This document shows, in pieces, positions 34,345 to 44,100 of a stretch of DNA of 64,000 nt (position 1 is the stretch's first letter; each line of letters starts with the position of its first letter). The notes below the pieces were generated by a model that saw only the letters and a list, made by a program, of their open reading frames with translations, had not been told where the DNA came from and ran no database searches. The DNA is from Butyricicoccus sp. (lineage in GTDB: Bacteria; Bacillota; Clostridia; Oscillospirales; Butyricicoccaceae): positions 11,736 to 75,735 of the forward strand of contig JAHHRO010000003.1 in NCBI GenBank assembly GCA_020025755.1, read 5' to 3'. A program made the position numbers and the translations under genes.

Positions 34345-35469
34345 TCATTTGATCTGCGCAATGCTGCGGTCGGTCATGAGGCTATCCAGCCCATAGCACA
34401 GCAAGATCTCATCTGCCGGATTTTCTTCCAGATATTCCGTGACCGTCTGAGACTTGAAGTAGCGCAGGTCGATCAAATCGATCCTTGCAAAGTGCTGGGT
34501 CAAAAATGGTGCAAGACAATGCGCAAACGAGTCGCGCAAGACAAGCAGTCTGCCGCCCTTGTTCCCCGTTTCAATGGTGACACGTCCATGATTGCCGTCC
34601 AAAAAGATCGGGTATTTGTCGGCTTTCTCCTGATGCTCCCAGAAAAACAGGCTATCCTGCTGTTTGGGCATTTTCATGTTTTCGTCCTGCACGGTTACAG
34701 TCACAGGTGCATCTGCCTCCCATACCTCCAAGGTATCGGGCGGTATTGCCCACAATCCGCTTTTTGCGTAGCTTGTACCATAGAAATCGGGCACCCGTGT
34801 GATCTTGTACGCACTTTTCGGGGTCGGTATACGGTCGCTTTGCGCACAGAACTGCTGATAGGCACGATATGCGCCCTCGGTTGTCCAATGGTGATCGGTG
34901 CGGTAAAACAGCTTTTCTCGCTCAGGGTCTGTCTCGAACGCCGTTAGCAGATCGCACCACTTCGCGCTTTCTCCCAGCGTTTCGTGTATCTCCTGCAAAA
35001 GCACAGCGTCAGGATAGCTTTCATGCAGGCGCGGCAAAAAATCGTATTCGACTGCACCGGTGGTGGGAACGATCAGCGCAGCAGCCGGTTTGCCGGTCTG
35101 CTGTAAAAAGGCAGTGAGTGCGGACAGATTGCGGCGCAAAGTGCTGGTATCCTCGGCAAGCGGTGCAGCAATCAGCCAGTTTTCTTTCCCGCGATAGATC
35201 GTATTGACCGCGTTCAGTCCCTCCGCCTGCCGCAGAGCGGCATTGACCCCGATGAGGGTCTCACGCGCCGGAAAATGATCGGTCAGGTAGGTTTCCGCCT
35301 GCTCCATAAAGCGTCCGTCTGCGATATGTGCCAGCGAAACGCGCGGCGGCTTGCTCAGGACGCGTTTTTCCTTCTCCGATACGGCATCATGCGGCAGCAG
35401 CCAAAACGCTCCCTGCACTCCGACCATCACAAAGGCAAATGCACCCAGAAAAATATACTCTCGTTTCAT
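34345..35469 (-). CDS. DHHW-motif protein (AlgJ/AlgX-like, surface O-acylation)
   Basis: 374 residues with a single N-terminal membrane segment (about 5-25) and an extracytoplasmic domain. The family motif YRTDHHWTTEGAY is at about residue 203. Such proteins are related to the SGNH-like acyl-transfer partners AlgJ/AlgX and sit beside MBOAT genes. It is the last gene of the cluster SGNH - DUF4358-like - MBOAT - DHHW and starts 12 nt after the MBOAT stop. The likely role is transfer of acyl groups onto a surface polysaccharide; the polymer is not identifiable here. Confidence 0.85.
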   Translation of the reverse strand: MKREYIFLGAFAFVMVGVQGAFWLLPHDAVSEKEKRVLSKPPRVSLAHIADGRFMEQAETYLTDHFPARETLIGVNAALRQAEGLNAVNTIYRGKENWLIAAPLAEDTSTLRRNLSALTAFLQQTGKPAAALIVPTTGAVEYDFLPRLHESYPDAVLLQEIHETLGESAKWCDLLTAFETDPEREKLFYRTDHHWTTEGAYRAYQQFCAQSDRIPTPKSAYKITRVPDFYGTSYAKSGLWAIPPDTLEVWEADAPVTVTVQDENMKMPKQQDSLFFWEHQEKADKYPIFLDGNHGRVTIETGNKGGRLLVLRDSFAHCLAPFLTQHFARIDLIDLRYFKSQTVTEYLEENPADEILLCYGLDSLMTDRSIAQIK

Positions 35470-35481
35470 GCATGCCTCCCC

Positions 35482-36846
35482 TTAAAACCGAAAGTACAGG
35501 AATGGATTGTAGCTGTTCGCCACGAACGCCGCGGTACTCAGCAGTAAAACTGCCAGACACAGCACAAATGAAAGGGCGTCTGCCCATGCACGCGCGTGTA
35601 TCCTTGCCCATAGCTTTGCGCCGAGCGGCGTACATGCCACAGCACAAACCAGTAAAAGCGGCAAATAGGACAGTGTCACGACCTGCATGTGTTCCTGCAT
35701 CGCGCCGCCTGTAAACATCGCCGCCAAATATGCGCCCAGCCTGCCTAAGTCCTCCACGGAAAACAGCACCCAGCCAACGCCTATCCCCAGCAGGGTATAG
35801 CCATGCCGCAGGATGCGCGGCAAACGGGCAAGCCGATCTTCCCCGATCCACTTTTCAAGGGACAGCAGGACAAAATAATAGATACCCCACAGGACAAAAT
35901 TCCATGCCGCCCCATGCCAAAGACCGGTCAGCACCCAGACGATGAACAAGTGCACAAAGACATTGCCGCGGCGGCTGCCGCCGAGTGGGATATATACATA
36001 GTCACGAAACCAGCTGGATAACGTGATATGCCACCGCCGCCAGAACTCCGTGATGCTCTTTGCGCAGTATGGATAGCGGAAATTTTCGGGCAGATCGAAT
36101 CCGAACAGCAACCCCAGTCCACGCGCCATATCCGAATATCCGCTGAAATCGAAATAGATCTGGAATGTAAATGCAAGCACACCCAGCCACGCGCCCAAGC
36201 TGCCGCTTTCGGACAGATGTGCCGTGACCTGCTCAAACATGCCAGCAATCTGATTGGCAAGCAGAACTTTCTTGCCCAGTCCAATGGCAATATATTGGAT
36301 TCCCTGAACCCCCTGCCGCGCACTCTCCTTACGCGCAGTCAGCTGCAAGCGCAGGGTATCATAGCGCACGATCGGTCCTGCGATCAGCTGCGGAAAAAAT
36401 GTGAGATATGATGCAAAGTCCACAAAGCTCTTTTCTGCCGGAACGGTCTGTCTCCAAACATCTATCAAATAAGAAACAACCTGAAAGGTATAAAAGGATA
36501 TGCCAAGCGGGAGCGCGAGCCCCAGCCTGCTGTCCATGCCTAGCGTGCCGAGTGCAAAATCTGCATATTTAAACACAAACAGCAGTCCAAGATCCAGCAC
36601 CAGCGCACCGATAAAAACCGCTGTGCGCAGGCGTTTGCGTGTAAGGCGCACGAGTGCAAGTCCAGCCGCCCAGTTGACTGCCGCCGTACCCAGAATAACA
36701 GGCACGAAAGACGGTTCGCCCCACCCATAAAAGAACAGATTTGCCGCAAGCAGGAACAGATTCCGCGCCTGCTTGGGCAGAAGATAGTACCCCAACAGCA
36801 CAAGGGGCAGGAAAAAATATAAAAAGGTCAGTCCTGAAAAAATCAC
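35482..36846 (-). CDS. MBOAT-family O-acyltransferase (AlgI/DltB/PatA-like)
   Basis: 454-residue polytopic membrane protein with about ten hydrophobic segments that carries acyl groups across the membrane. Signature blocks are FWRRWHITLSSWFRDYVYIP (about residue 290) and GLWHGAAWNFVLWG (about 335), with the catalytic histidine in the second. The N-terminus (MIFSGLTFLYFFLPLVLLGY) is characteristic. It probably supplies acyl groups to the DHHW or SGNH partner for polysaccharide O-acetylation. The function of this particular cluster is inferred from alginate and teichoic acid systems. Confidence 0.93.
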   Translation of the reverse strand: MIFSGLTFLYFFLPLVLLGYYLLPKQARNLFLLAANLFFYGWGEPSFVPVILGTAAVNWAAGLALVRLTRKRLRTAVFIGALVLDLGLLFVFKYADFALGTLGMDSRLGLALPLGISFYTFQVVSYLIDVWRQTVPAEKSFVDFASYLTFFPQLIAGPIVRYDTLRLQLTARKESARQGVQGIQYIAIGLGKKVLLANQIAGMFEQVTAHLSESGSLGAWLGVLAFTFQIYFDFSGYSDMARGLGLLFGFDLPENFRYPYCAKSITEFWRRWHITLSSWFRDYVYIPLGGSRRGNVFVHLFIVWVLTGLWHGAAWNFVLWGIYYFVLLSLEKWIGEDRLARLPRILRHGYTLLGIGVGWVLFSVEDLGRLGAYLAAMFTGGAMQEHMQVVTLSYLPLLLVCAVACTPLGAKLWARIHARAWADALSFVLCLAVLLLSTAAFVANSYNPFLYFRF

Positions 36847-36861
36847 CGATCCGTGCTCCCC

Positions 36862-37338
36862 TTATTTGAACAGCGCATCAATGGCATCTGCCGCCGCTTC
36901 ATTGTCCGCAGTCACGGCATAAATGACGCAATCCCCCTCCCGACGGAACACTGCCGTTTCCAGTTTGGGTACTTCTTCCGGCTTATAATCCGAATAGCCC
37001 TCGATCCAGTTGGAATTGAAAGTTTCCAGCACCTGTGCGATGGCCTCCGCGCCTGCTTCATCCTGCGCTTTCCAAACGGAAAGCGTCTCTGCCGTTGCAC
37101 CCGATCCAACGAGGGATGCGGAATCCTTGACTAGCGTATCATCCATCTCAAAAAAAAGATTGGTTTCCTCCATATTCTTTTCAATGATCTCGTCCGTGAA
37201 TGTGACCTGCTGCTGCAAGTCCCCGATAACGTCCTTCGCCGCAGGCAGCTCCTTTGCTTCCTGCTTGCCGCAGCCTGTAAGTAATATGGTAAAAAGTGCC
37301 GCCCCTGCAAGGCAGTGCTGATAGGTACGATGATTCAT
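36862..37338 (-). CDS. DUF4358-like lipoprotein
   Basis: 158-residue exported lipoprotein. The signal peptide ends in a lipobox LLTGC (cysteine at about 23), and the mature part contains LETAVFRREGDCVIYAVTAD. Similar DUF4358 lipoproteins commonly accompany MBOAT/SGNH clusters in Clostridia; their function is unknown. The ATG at 37338 has AGGAG 7 nt upstream and overlaps the SGNH stop by 4 nt, so translation is coupled. The frame is open to 37383. Confidence 0.78.
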   Translation of the reverse strand: MNHRTYQHCLAGAALFTILLTGCGKQEAKELPAAKDVIGDLQQQVTFTDEIIEKNMEETNLFFEMDDTLVKDSASLVGSGATAETLSVWKAQDEAGAEAIAQVLETFNSNWIEGYSDYKPEEVPKLETAVFRREGDCVIYAVTADNEAAADAIDALFK

Positions 37339-38171
37339 TCCAAAACTCCTTCTGTCACATGTTGCGCAATGAGATCTGCCCATTTTTTGTTATAATCCTT
37401 CCCCGGATGGATGCCGTCAGTTGCAGCCTCCTTGGGCAAATTGCCATCTGCATCCTGCATGACGGCTGCTACATCGATATATGTAACCGATTCATCTTCC
37501 GCCAGCTTGCGCAGCAATTCATTATACTGCCGGATTCGGGTATTATTCGTATTGTCCTCATTTTTTTGAGAGACCTCTGCCGAGACTGGCAAAATGGACT
37601 GGATATACAACTTTGCGTCTGGCTGGCGTTCACGCACGGCTTTGAGCAGCTTGCGGTAATCCTCTATAAAAACGTCCGGATATTTCCAGCCCAGTTCGTT
37701 TTCCCCAAAGGTCAAAAAGATATCTGTATACTGTTTTTCTGCCAGCTTATCGATCACAGGCTTTTCCTCGCCCAGCATGGGTTTTTCAAAGGCAGATTTT
37801 ACATTGAGTCCGACGCGATAGAGACAATCCGCCCCCGGCAGAGAATTGTAAATATGAAAGCCGTCGATCTGTGAGTTTCCAAACAGCGCGACGCCCGAAA
37901 AGGGTTTCTTTTTCTCTGTATTTTCTGCCACAGGCGTTGGCGTGGTCGGCTCGCTTGGCGGCTCGCTCGGCTGTGTAGATGGCTGCTTTTCTGCTGGTTC
38001 CAGCGGCATCTGCTCGGTTCGCTCGGTATATGCGGTCTGTGTGGGATCTATATCTTTATGGTGATAGGCAGCGGATGCGATACACGCGATCAATAATACA
38101 AAAATAGCTGCCTTCTTCCACCACTTCATTCCATCTTGTTGGCTTTCTTCAGGATTTTGCTGTATGCCCAT
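37335..38171 (-). CDS. Membrane-anchored SGNH/GDSL-family esterase-like protein
   Basis: 278 residues. A cytoplasmic tail, one membrane segment (about 18-36), a Pro/Thr/Glu-rich linker (about 45-90), then an SGNH domain. Block I is VALFGNSQIDGF, where the usual GDS is GNS. A central TFGENELGWKYPD block supplies the Gly/Asn features, and DGIHPGKDYNKKWADL the terminal Asp-His. It is the first gene of the O-acylation operon, with promoter 38215-38243. It may be the acetyl-transfer or deacetylating enzyme acting outside the membrane. Confidence 0.82.
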   Translation of the reverse strand: MGIQQNPEESQQDGMKWWKKAAIFVLLIACIASAAYHHKDIDPTQTAYTERTEQMPLEPAEKQPSTQPSEPPSEPTTPTPVAENTEKKKPFSGVALFGNSQIDGFHIYNSLPGADCLYRVGLNVKSAFEKPMLGEEKPVIDKLAEKQYTDIFLTFGENELGWKYPDVFIEDYRKLLKAVRERQPDAKLYIQSILPVSAEVSQKNEDNTNNTRIRQYNELLRKLAEDESVTYIDVAAVMQDADGNLPKEAATDGIHPGKDYNKKWADLIAQHVTEGVLE

Positions 38172-38214
38172 TCTATTTTCACTCCTAATTTATTTGCAAG
38201 GTTATCCGATATTT

Positions 38215-38243
38215 AGCATACCCTTTTCCGCGTAGAAAGTCAA
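38215..38243 (-). promoter_or_regulatory. Promoter of the O-acylation operon
   Basis: Minus strand TTGACT (38243-38238), 17-nt spacer, TATGCT (38220-38215), about 45 nt before the SGNH start. Confidence 0.65.
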
Positions 38244-38337
38244 TTTATCTGTAAAAATTATTACTGAATCGTAATCTTTCAAAATAGTGATACATCATAC
38301 GAGGCGAAGCACACCGTATGCTGACCGCTCAAAGGCG

Positions 38338-38375
38338 CAAAAAAGCCCCAACCGCAGGCGCGATTGGGACTTTTT
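38338..38375 (-). terminator. Terminator after ptsI
   Basis: Stem of about 15 positions with two mismatches (38375-38361 with 38355-38341, core TCGCG/CGCAGG side and GGGG/CCCC) followed by six or more T on the minus strand, 20 nt past the ptsI stop. Confidence 0.8.
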
Positions 38376-38394
38376 ATCAAACAGACCTCAATTT

Positions 38395-40062
38395 TCAGCA
38401 GGAAAGCAGTTCATCAAGGATCTTATCACGGTTGGTGCGAGAATCCAGTGAACGGATCGCATTGCGCAGCGGCAGTACCGCAGAGGGAGATACCGACAGT
38501 TCATCGATACCCAGCGCAAGGAAGGTCTCGGTCAGGCTGGTATCCGCGCCGAGCTCACCGCAAATGCCGATCCAGATGCCTGCTGCATGTGCATTGTCTG
38601 CTGCCATCTTGAGCATACGCAGAACAGCCGGATGGTGCGAATCATAGAACTTATCCAGATTGTTGCCCTGACGGTCAACCGCCAAAGTATACTGGGTCAG
38701 GTCATTGGTACCAACAGAGAAGAAGTCTACTTCCTTTGCCAGACGGTCGCTCATCATAACAGCAGACGGGGTCTCGATCATGATGCCCAGTTCTACATAG
38801 TCTGCCATTGCAACGCCTTCAGCAGCGAGCTCCTCGCGTACATTCTTACAAATACGCTTGATCTCCTGAACCTCCCAGACAGAGGTGATCATCGGGAACA
38901 TAATTGCGATCTTACCGTATGCAGAGGCGCGATACAGGGCGCGCAGCTGGCTCTTGAAGATCTCCGGACGGGTCAGGCAGATACGGATCGCACGCAGACC
39001 CATTGCCGGATTTTCCTCGTGATCCAGACCGAAATAATCTGCCTGCTTGTCTGCACCGATATCCAGTGTACGGATGATAACACGCTTGCCGCCCATGCGC
39101 TCTGCAACGGTCTTGTAAGCGATAAACTGCTCCTCCTCGGTCGGGTAGTCATTTCCCTGGAGATACAGGAACTCGGAACGGAACAAGCCAATTCCGCCGC
39201 CATCGTTTGCCAGAACGGCGTCGATATCGTCCGGATTGCCGATATTGCAGTAAACCATAACGCTCTTGCCGTCAACTGTCTCGTTCGGCTTGCCCTTGAG
39301 CTGATCGAGCAGTTCCTTGAGCGCGCGCTCCTTGGACTGCTTGTGGGTCAGGCGATCGCGCGTCGCATCATTTGCATCAATCACGACTTCACCGGTCTGA
39401 CCATCTACAAAGATCTCCTTGCCTGCAAATTCTGCCTTCAGCTGGTCGCCCACGCCGATGATCGCCGGAATGCCCATGGTACGCGCCAAGATTGCGGTAT
39501 GGGAGTTACCGGAACCGCCTGCTGTCACGAAGCCAAGGATCTTGGACTTGTCAAGCTGTACGGTCTCGGACGGTGCAAGATCGTCTGCCGCCAGAATGAC
39601 CGGTACATCGGAATCGATACCGCCCTGTACCACGCCGGAAAGGATACCAACCACACGGCTGGATACGTCCTTTACGTCAGCTGCACGCGCCTGCATGTAT
39701 GTATCGTCCATATTTGCAAACATTTCTGCAAACTGCTCTGCGGTATCGGAAACAGCAGCCTCTGCATTGAGATGATCGCCCTCGATCAGTCCCTGTACGG
39801 ATTCTACATAATCTGCATCATCGAGCATCATCTGGTGTGTCTCGAACAGGATGGCTGCTTCTTCGCCGACCTCGTCCATTGCTTTCTGATAGAGTGCACC
39901 CAGCTGCTCCATCGCGGTCTTGCGTGCTGTCTCAAAACGTTCCAGCTCAACTGCCGGATCTGCATCCGTGCAGCGTGCAACCTCACCAGATGCACGGTGA
40001 TAGAAGTAGAGCGGTCCAAACGCAACACCGTTGGATACACCCTTACCAGTAATCGTAATCAT
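38395..40062 (-). CDS. ptsI: PTS Enzyme I (phosphoenolpyruvate-protein phosphotransferase)
   Basis: 555-residue general PTS enzyme that takes phosphate from PEP and passes it to HPr. The phospho-histidine is in GGSGNSHTAILARTMG (about residue 187). The PEP-binding barrel shows GIGLFRSEFLY (about 290), MLRMLKMAADNAHAAG and ICGELGAD (about 495) with the catalytic cysteine. Length is slightly below the usual 570. Promoter at 40171-40199, terminator at 38338-38375, so it is monocistronic; ptsH is not adjacent. It would power the EIIA/EIIB proteins at 32.4-33.3 kb. Confidence 0.96.
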   Translation of the reverse strand: MITITGKGVSNGVAFGPLYFYHRASGEVARCTDADPAVELERFETARKTAMEQLGALYQKAMDEVGEEAAILFETHQMMLDDADYVESVQGLIEGDHLNAEAAVSDTAEQFAEMFANMDDTYMQARAADVKDVSSRVVGILSGVVQGGIDSDVPVILAADDLAPSETVQLDKSKILGFVTAGGSGNSHTAILARTMGIPAIIGVGDQLKAEFAGKEIFVDGQTGEVVIDANDATRDRLTHKQSKERALKELLDQLKGKPNETVDGKSVMVYCNIGNPDDIDAVLANDGGGIGLFRSEFLYLQGNDYPTEEEQFIAYKTVAERMGGKRVIIRTLDIGADKQADYFGLDHEENPAMGLRAIRICLTRPEIFKSQLRALYRASAYGKIAIMFPMITSVWEVQEIKRICKNVREELAAEGVAMADYVELGIMIETPSAVMMSDRLAKEVDFFSVGTNDLTQYTLAVDRQGNNLDKFYDSHHPAVLRMLKMAADNAHAAGIWIGICGELGADTSLTETFLALGIDELSVSPSAVLPLRNAIRSLDSRTNRDKILDELLSC

Positions 40063-40390
40063 GCTATTCCTCTCCTTAAATTCATCTTTTACCCATGAAC
40101 CTTATACTAGCCTAACGGATGCATCGGGGTAAATTTGGCACATCTCCCCCCTGCATCCCATGCTTTTTTTATTATACTGTTTTTACGCGTCCTTGTAAAC
40201 TGAAACCTCACACTTTTCCAAAGCACCTTATCCTTTTCGCGAACAAAACAGGTGTGTTTTGGATATCTTTTGATAATATTCCATTTGTATCCTGCTTGCT
40301 TTTCTCTTAAAATCGCACTTCCCGATAAAAAATCAACTAGTTTCTGCAAATATTGTCTGGATTATGTATCCCCTGCTCGATTCTGTGCAT
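40063..40390. other. ptsI upstream region
   Basis: About 330 nt. It contains the ptsI promoter (40171-40199) with a leader of about 100 nt and a CAAAGCACCTT motif (40219-40229) shared with the PTS operon promoter. The rest is AT-rich with nothing else recognised. Confidence 0.6.
40171..40199 (-). promoter_or_regulatory. Promoter of ptsI
   Basis: Minus strand TTTACA (40199-40194), 17-nt spacer, perfect TATAAT (40176-40171). Confidence 0.8.
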
Positions 40391-40433
40391 AAAAACGCCG
40401 CCCTTCCCTGCCGATCGTGCAGGAAAGGGCGGC
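40391..40433 (-). terminator. Terminator after the anchored hypothetical gene
   Basis: 14-bp stem GCCGCCCTTTCCTG/CAGGGAAGGGCGGC with one mismatch, 9-nt loop, then GTTTTT on the minus strand. Confidence 0.92.
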
Positions 40434-40444
40434 ACACGCATGCG

Positions 40445-40912
40445 TTATGCAGCCTTGATAAGCCCCTGCTCTGCGCCGTACCGCGCCGCGATCTGCAGCA
40501 CGCTGCGGAGCACTTCCGGATTTTTCACGGTATACATCCAATGCAGTCCAAATGTATCTTGCCAAGGTGTGATCTGTGCCACGATGCTGTCATCCTCAAA
40601 TAGGAACAGATTTACGAACATCTGCTTTCCAAACACCAGATTGAGATACAGCTTCTGCTCTTTTCCCGGAAACGGACCTTGCAGCCGGGAGCCATCCTCA
40701 GGGATCCATGAGATCCGCGCCTTTGTAAAGGCATCGATCACGGCAGTTTTTTCCGAATCCGGCAATTCGAGGATCTCATACTGCAAGCTCGCCTCCAAAG
40801 ACAGTTTTTCCGCACGCTCCGCGCTAAAAAACGGCAGTGATCTTGTGGCAAACATAAAAAACATAAAAATGATGCCAACCGTAACAGCGATCCATAAAAA
40901 CTGTTTTTTCAT
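40445..40912 (-). CDS. Hypothetical single-pass membrane protein
   Basis: 155 residues. One N-terminal hydrophobic segment (about 5-22, LWIAVTVGIIFMFFMFA) is followed by a soluble domain of about 130 residues that faces outward if the anchor is a signal-anchor. No family was recognised. The ATG at 40912 has GGAGG about 13 nt upstream; the frame is open to 40981, but no better site exists there. A strong terminator directly follows, so it is a single-gene unit. Confidence 0.7.
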   Translation of the reverse strand: MKKQFLWIAVTVGIIFMFFMFATRSLPFFSAERAEKLSLEASLQYEILELPDSEKTAVIDAFTKARISWIPEDGSRLQGPFPGKEQKLYLNLVFGKQMFVNLFLFEDDSIVAQITPWQDTFGLHWMYTVKNPEVLRSVLQIAARYGAEQGLIKAA

Positions 40913-41059
40913 AACGTTTCTATCTTCCTCCATCATCTTAAATGATAGTAGAAGTATAACCCACCAAAGCACAGATTGCAAGACACACCGCCGACTTTTT
41001 GAGCCTTATGCTACGCTCTCCTTTGGCAGAGATCCTGTATTCCTGTTATCTTACAAATA

Positions 41060-41107
41060 CAAGGTGTATGTCCTTGGATTTTGAAGATTTGGGGTCGCTT
41101 TGCTCCA
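41060..41107. repeat. Dispersed 48-nt intergenic repeat, copy 2
   Basis: Gapless partner of 34217-34264, with blocks ATGTCCTTGGATTTTGAA and GTCGCTTTGCTCCA. It lies just beyond the polC stop. Confidence 0.6.
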
Positions 41108-41134
41108 ATAAAAAAACAGCGAAAAGCCTTTTTC

Positions 41135-44100
41135 TCACCCAAACAAACTGATCTGTGTGCTTTTTGGCATACTTCCGAGTGCCCCGATCTGATCCAAAAG
41201 ATCGATGACCGACTTGGACACCTTGGAGCAACGGACTGCGATCTCCTCCGCCGAGAGGAACTTTCCGTTTTGGCGTTCCTCCACCAAGCTGATCGCCGCC
41301 TGCTCGCCAATGCCCGGCATGGACGTAAACGGCGGGATCAAACCATTTTCCGTGACCAGAAATTTGGTCGCATCTGAGGTATAAATATCCATTGGTGCAA
41401 AGGTAAAGCCGCGCTTATAGAATTCATGGCAGACCTCAAGCGTGGTCTGTGTATCCTTTTCCGCCGCCGAGATGGTCTTTTCCACATCCTTCTGATGCAG
41501 TTCACGGATCTTTTCCAGACAGACCTTGTCACCGCGCACCATACTGTAGGCATCGAAGCCCTTGGCGCGCACGGAAAAATACGCCGCATAGAATGCGAGC
41601 GGTCGATGTACCTTGAACCATGCAATGCGGAACGCCATCATGACATACGCCACTGCATGCGCCTTGGGGAACATGTACTTGATCTTCTTACAGGAATCGA
41701 TATACCAATCGGGCACATTGTTTTCCTGCATGGCTTCTTCCATCTCCGGCTTGAGTCCCTTACCCTTACGCACGGATTCCATGGTCTGGAACGCGAGCTT
41801 AGGCTGAACGCCCTTGGCAATCAGATAGTTCATGATATCATCACGACAACAGATACATTCATTCAGGGGGATCCCTGCTGCAACCAGATCGGCGGCATTG
41901 CCCAGCCATACATCCGTACCGTGGGACAGACCGGAAATACACAGCAGATCATCGAACGTGCTTGGTTTGGTATCCTTGACCATGCCGCGCACGAACTTCG
42001 TACCAAACTCAGGAACCGCAAGACAGCCCAGATCCCCCAGGATCGGATCGGGCGTATCATCCACATAATGCAGTGCCTTATTTGAGGTAAAGAGGCTCAT
42101 GACCTCGGGGTCATCAAGTGGAATCTCCTGTGCATTGACGCCCGTTAAATCCTCCAAATGCTTGATAATCGTGGGATCATCATGTCCCAGTTCATCGAGC
42201 TTCAACAGGTTGGCATCAATGGAGTGATACTCGAAATGGGTCGTGATGATATCCGAATTCGGATCATCTGCTGGATGCTGCACGGGACAGAAATCATAGA
42301 TCTCGACCTCTTTGGGCACAACGACGATGCCGCCGGGGTGCTGTCCGGTTGTGCGGCGGATACCAGTACAGCCTGCCGCCAAGCGGTTTTCCTCTGCACG
42401 GGAACACGCAATGCCGCGCTCCTCCATGTACTTTTTTACATAGCCATAGGCGGTTTTCTCCGCAACCGTCGCAATTGTCCCTGCACGGAACACATGGTCT
42501 TGTCCAAACAGTTCGCCAGTATACTTATGGATACGCGGCTGGTACTCACCCGAAAAGTTGAGGTCGATATCAGGCACTTTATCTCCATTGAATCCAAGAA
42601 AGGTTTCAAACGGAACCGAAAAGCCCTCTTTTCTGAGTTTTGCACCGCAACGTGGGCAGGTCTTATCCGGCAGGCAGACCCCACAGCCCACGCCCTCGTT
42701 TTCATGCAGTTCAAAATACTGACACGCCGGACACAGATAATGGGGCGCAAGTGAATTTACCTCCGTGATATCGGACAGGAACGCCACAAGGGATGAACCA
42801 ACCGACCCACGCGAGCCGACCAGATAGCCATCCTTGAGCGACTTGGTGACCAGCTTCTGTGCGATGATGTACATCACATCGTATCCATTGCCGATGATGG
42901 ATTTCAGTTCGCGGTCGAGCCGCTCCTGTACGATCTCCGGTAAGGGATCGCCATACATACGCTTTGCCTTTTCGCGGCACATGGTCTCGAGTTCCTCCGC
43001 CGAGCCTTCGATCTTCGGCGGATAGTTCTCTTTCGGAATGGGGCGAATGGGTTCGAGCAGATCCGCGATCTTGTTCGGGTTGGTGACCACGACCTCATAG
43101 GCGCGATCCTCTCCCAGATAAGCAAATTCCTTCAGCATTTCCTCCGTGGTTTTGAGGTAAAGCGGTGCCTGATTGTCCGCATCCGAGAAGCCCTGACCTG
43201 CCATCAGGATGCGGCGATAGGCTTCGTCCTCCGGATCGAGAAAATGTACGTCCCCCGTTGCACAGCACGGCTTGCCGAGGGCATCGGCGATGCGCAGTAC
43301 CGTGCGATTGTATTCACGCAAAGTCTCCTCATCCTCCGCAATGCCCTTGGCGATCATGAAGCGGTTGTTGTCGATGGGCTGGATCTCCAGATAATCATAA
43401 AAGTCCGCAATGCGTTTGAGTTCCTCAAACGGCTTGCCTGCAACAACGGCATGGAACAGCTCTCCTGCCTCACACGCCGAGCCAAAGATCAAGCCCTCCC
43501 GATGGCGGATCAGTTCAGAACGCGGCATCAAGGGACGGCGGTAAAAGTGATCCAGAAAGCTGTACGAAATCAGCTTGTACAGGTTTTTGAGTCCCACCTG
43601 ATTCTGCACCAGAATAATGAAATGATGGCGCGGCAGATTTTTGAGTCCGCCTTCCTTGGCACGCAGTCCGGCAAGCACAGGGTTGATATCGGAAATTTTG
43701 CGCACACGCTGTTCGATCTTCAGCTTGTCCATCAGCTTGATCCAGATCCGCGCAAGCACTGCCGCATCCTCACTTGCCCGATGGTGCTCAAAGGGGCCGA
43801 CCTGCAATTCCTTCGCCAGCACATTGAGTTTGAAGCGGTTCAGGTGGGACAGCAGAATGCGCGACATCTCCAGCGTATCGATATAGGTGAATGCCCGCTC
43901 GATGCCGAGCCGCTTGCAGGCGGCACTCAGGAAGGACATATCAAAACCGGCATTGTGCGCCACCAGCACACGATCCCCTGCGAACGCAAAGAACCGTTCC
44001 AGCGCATCTGCAAGCTCGGGCGCATCTGCTACGGTCTCATCGGAGATACCGGTCAGCTCTGTGATCTCAGGTGGAATGGGCTTATGCGGATTGACATAGG

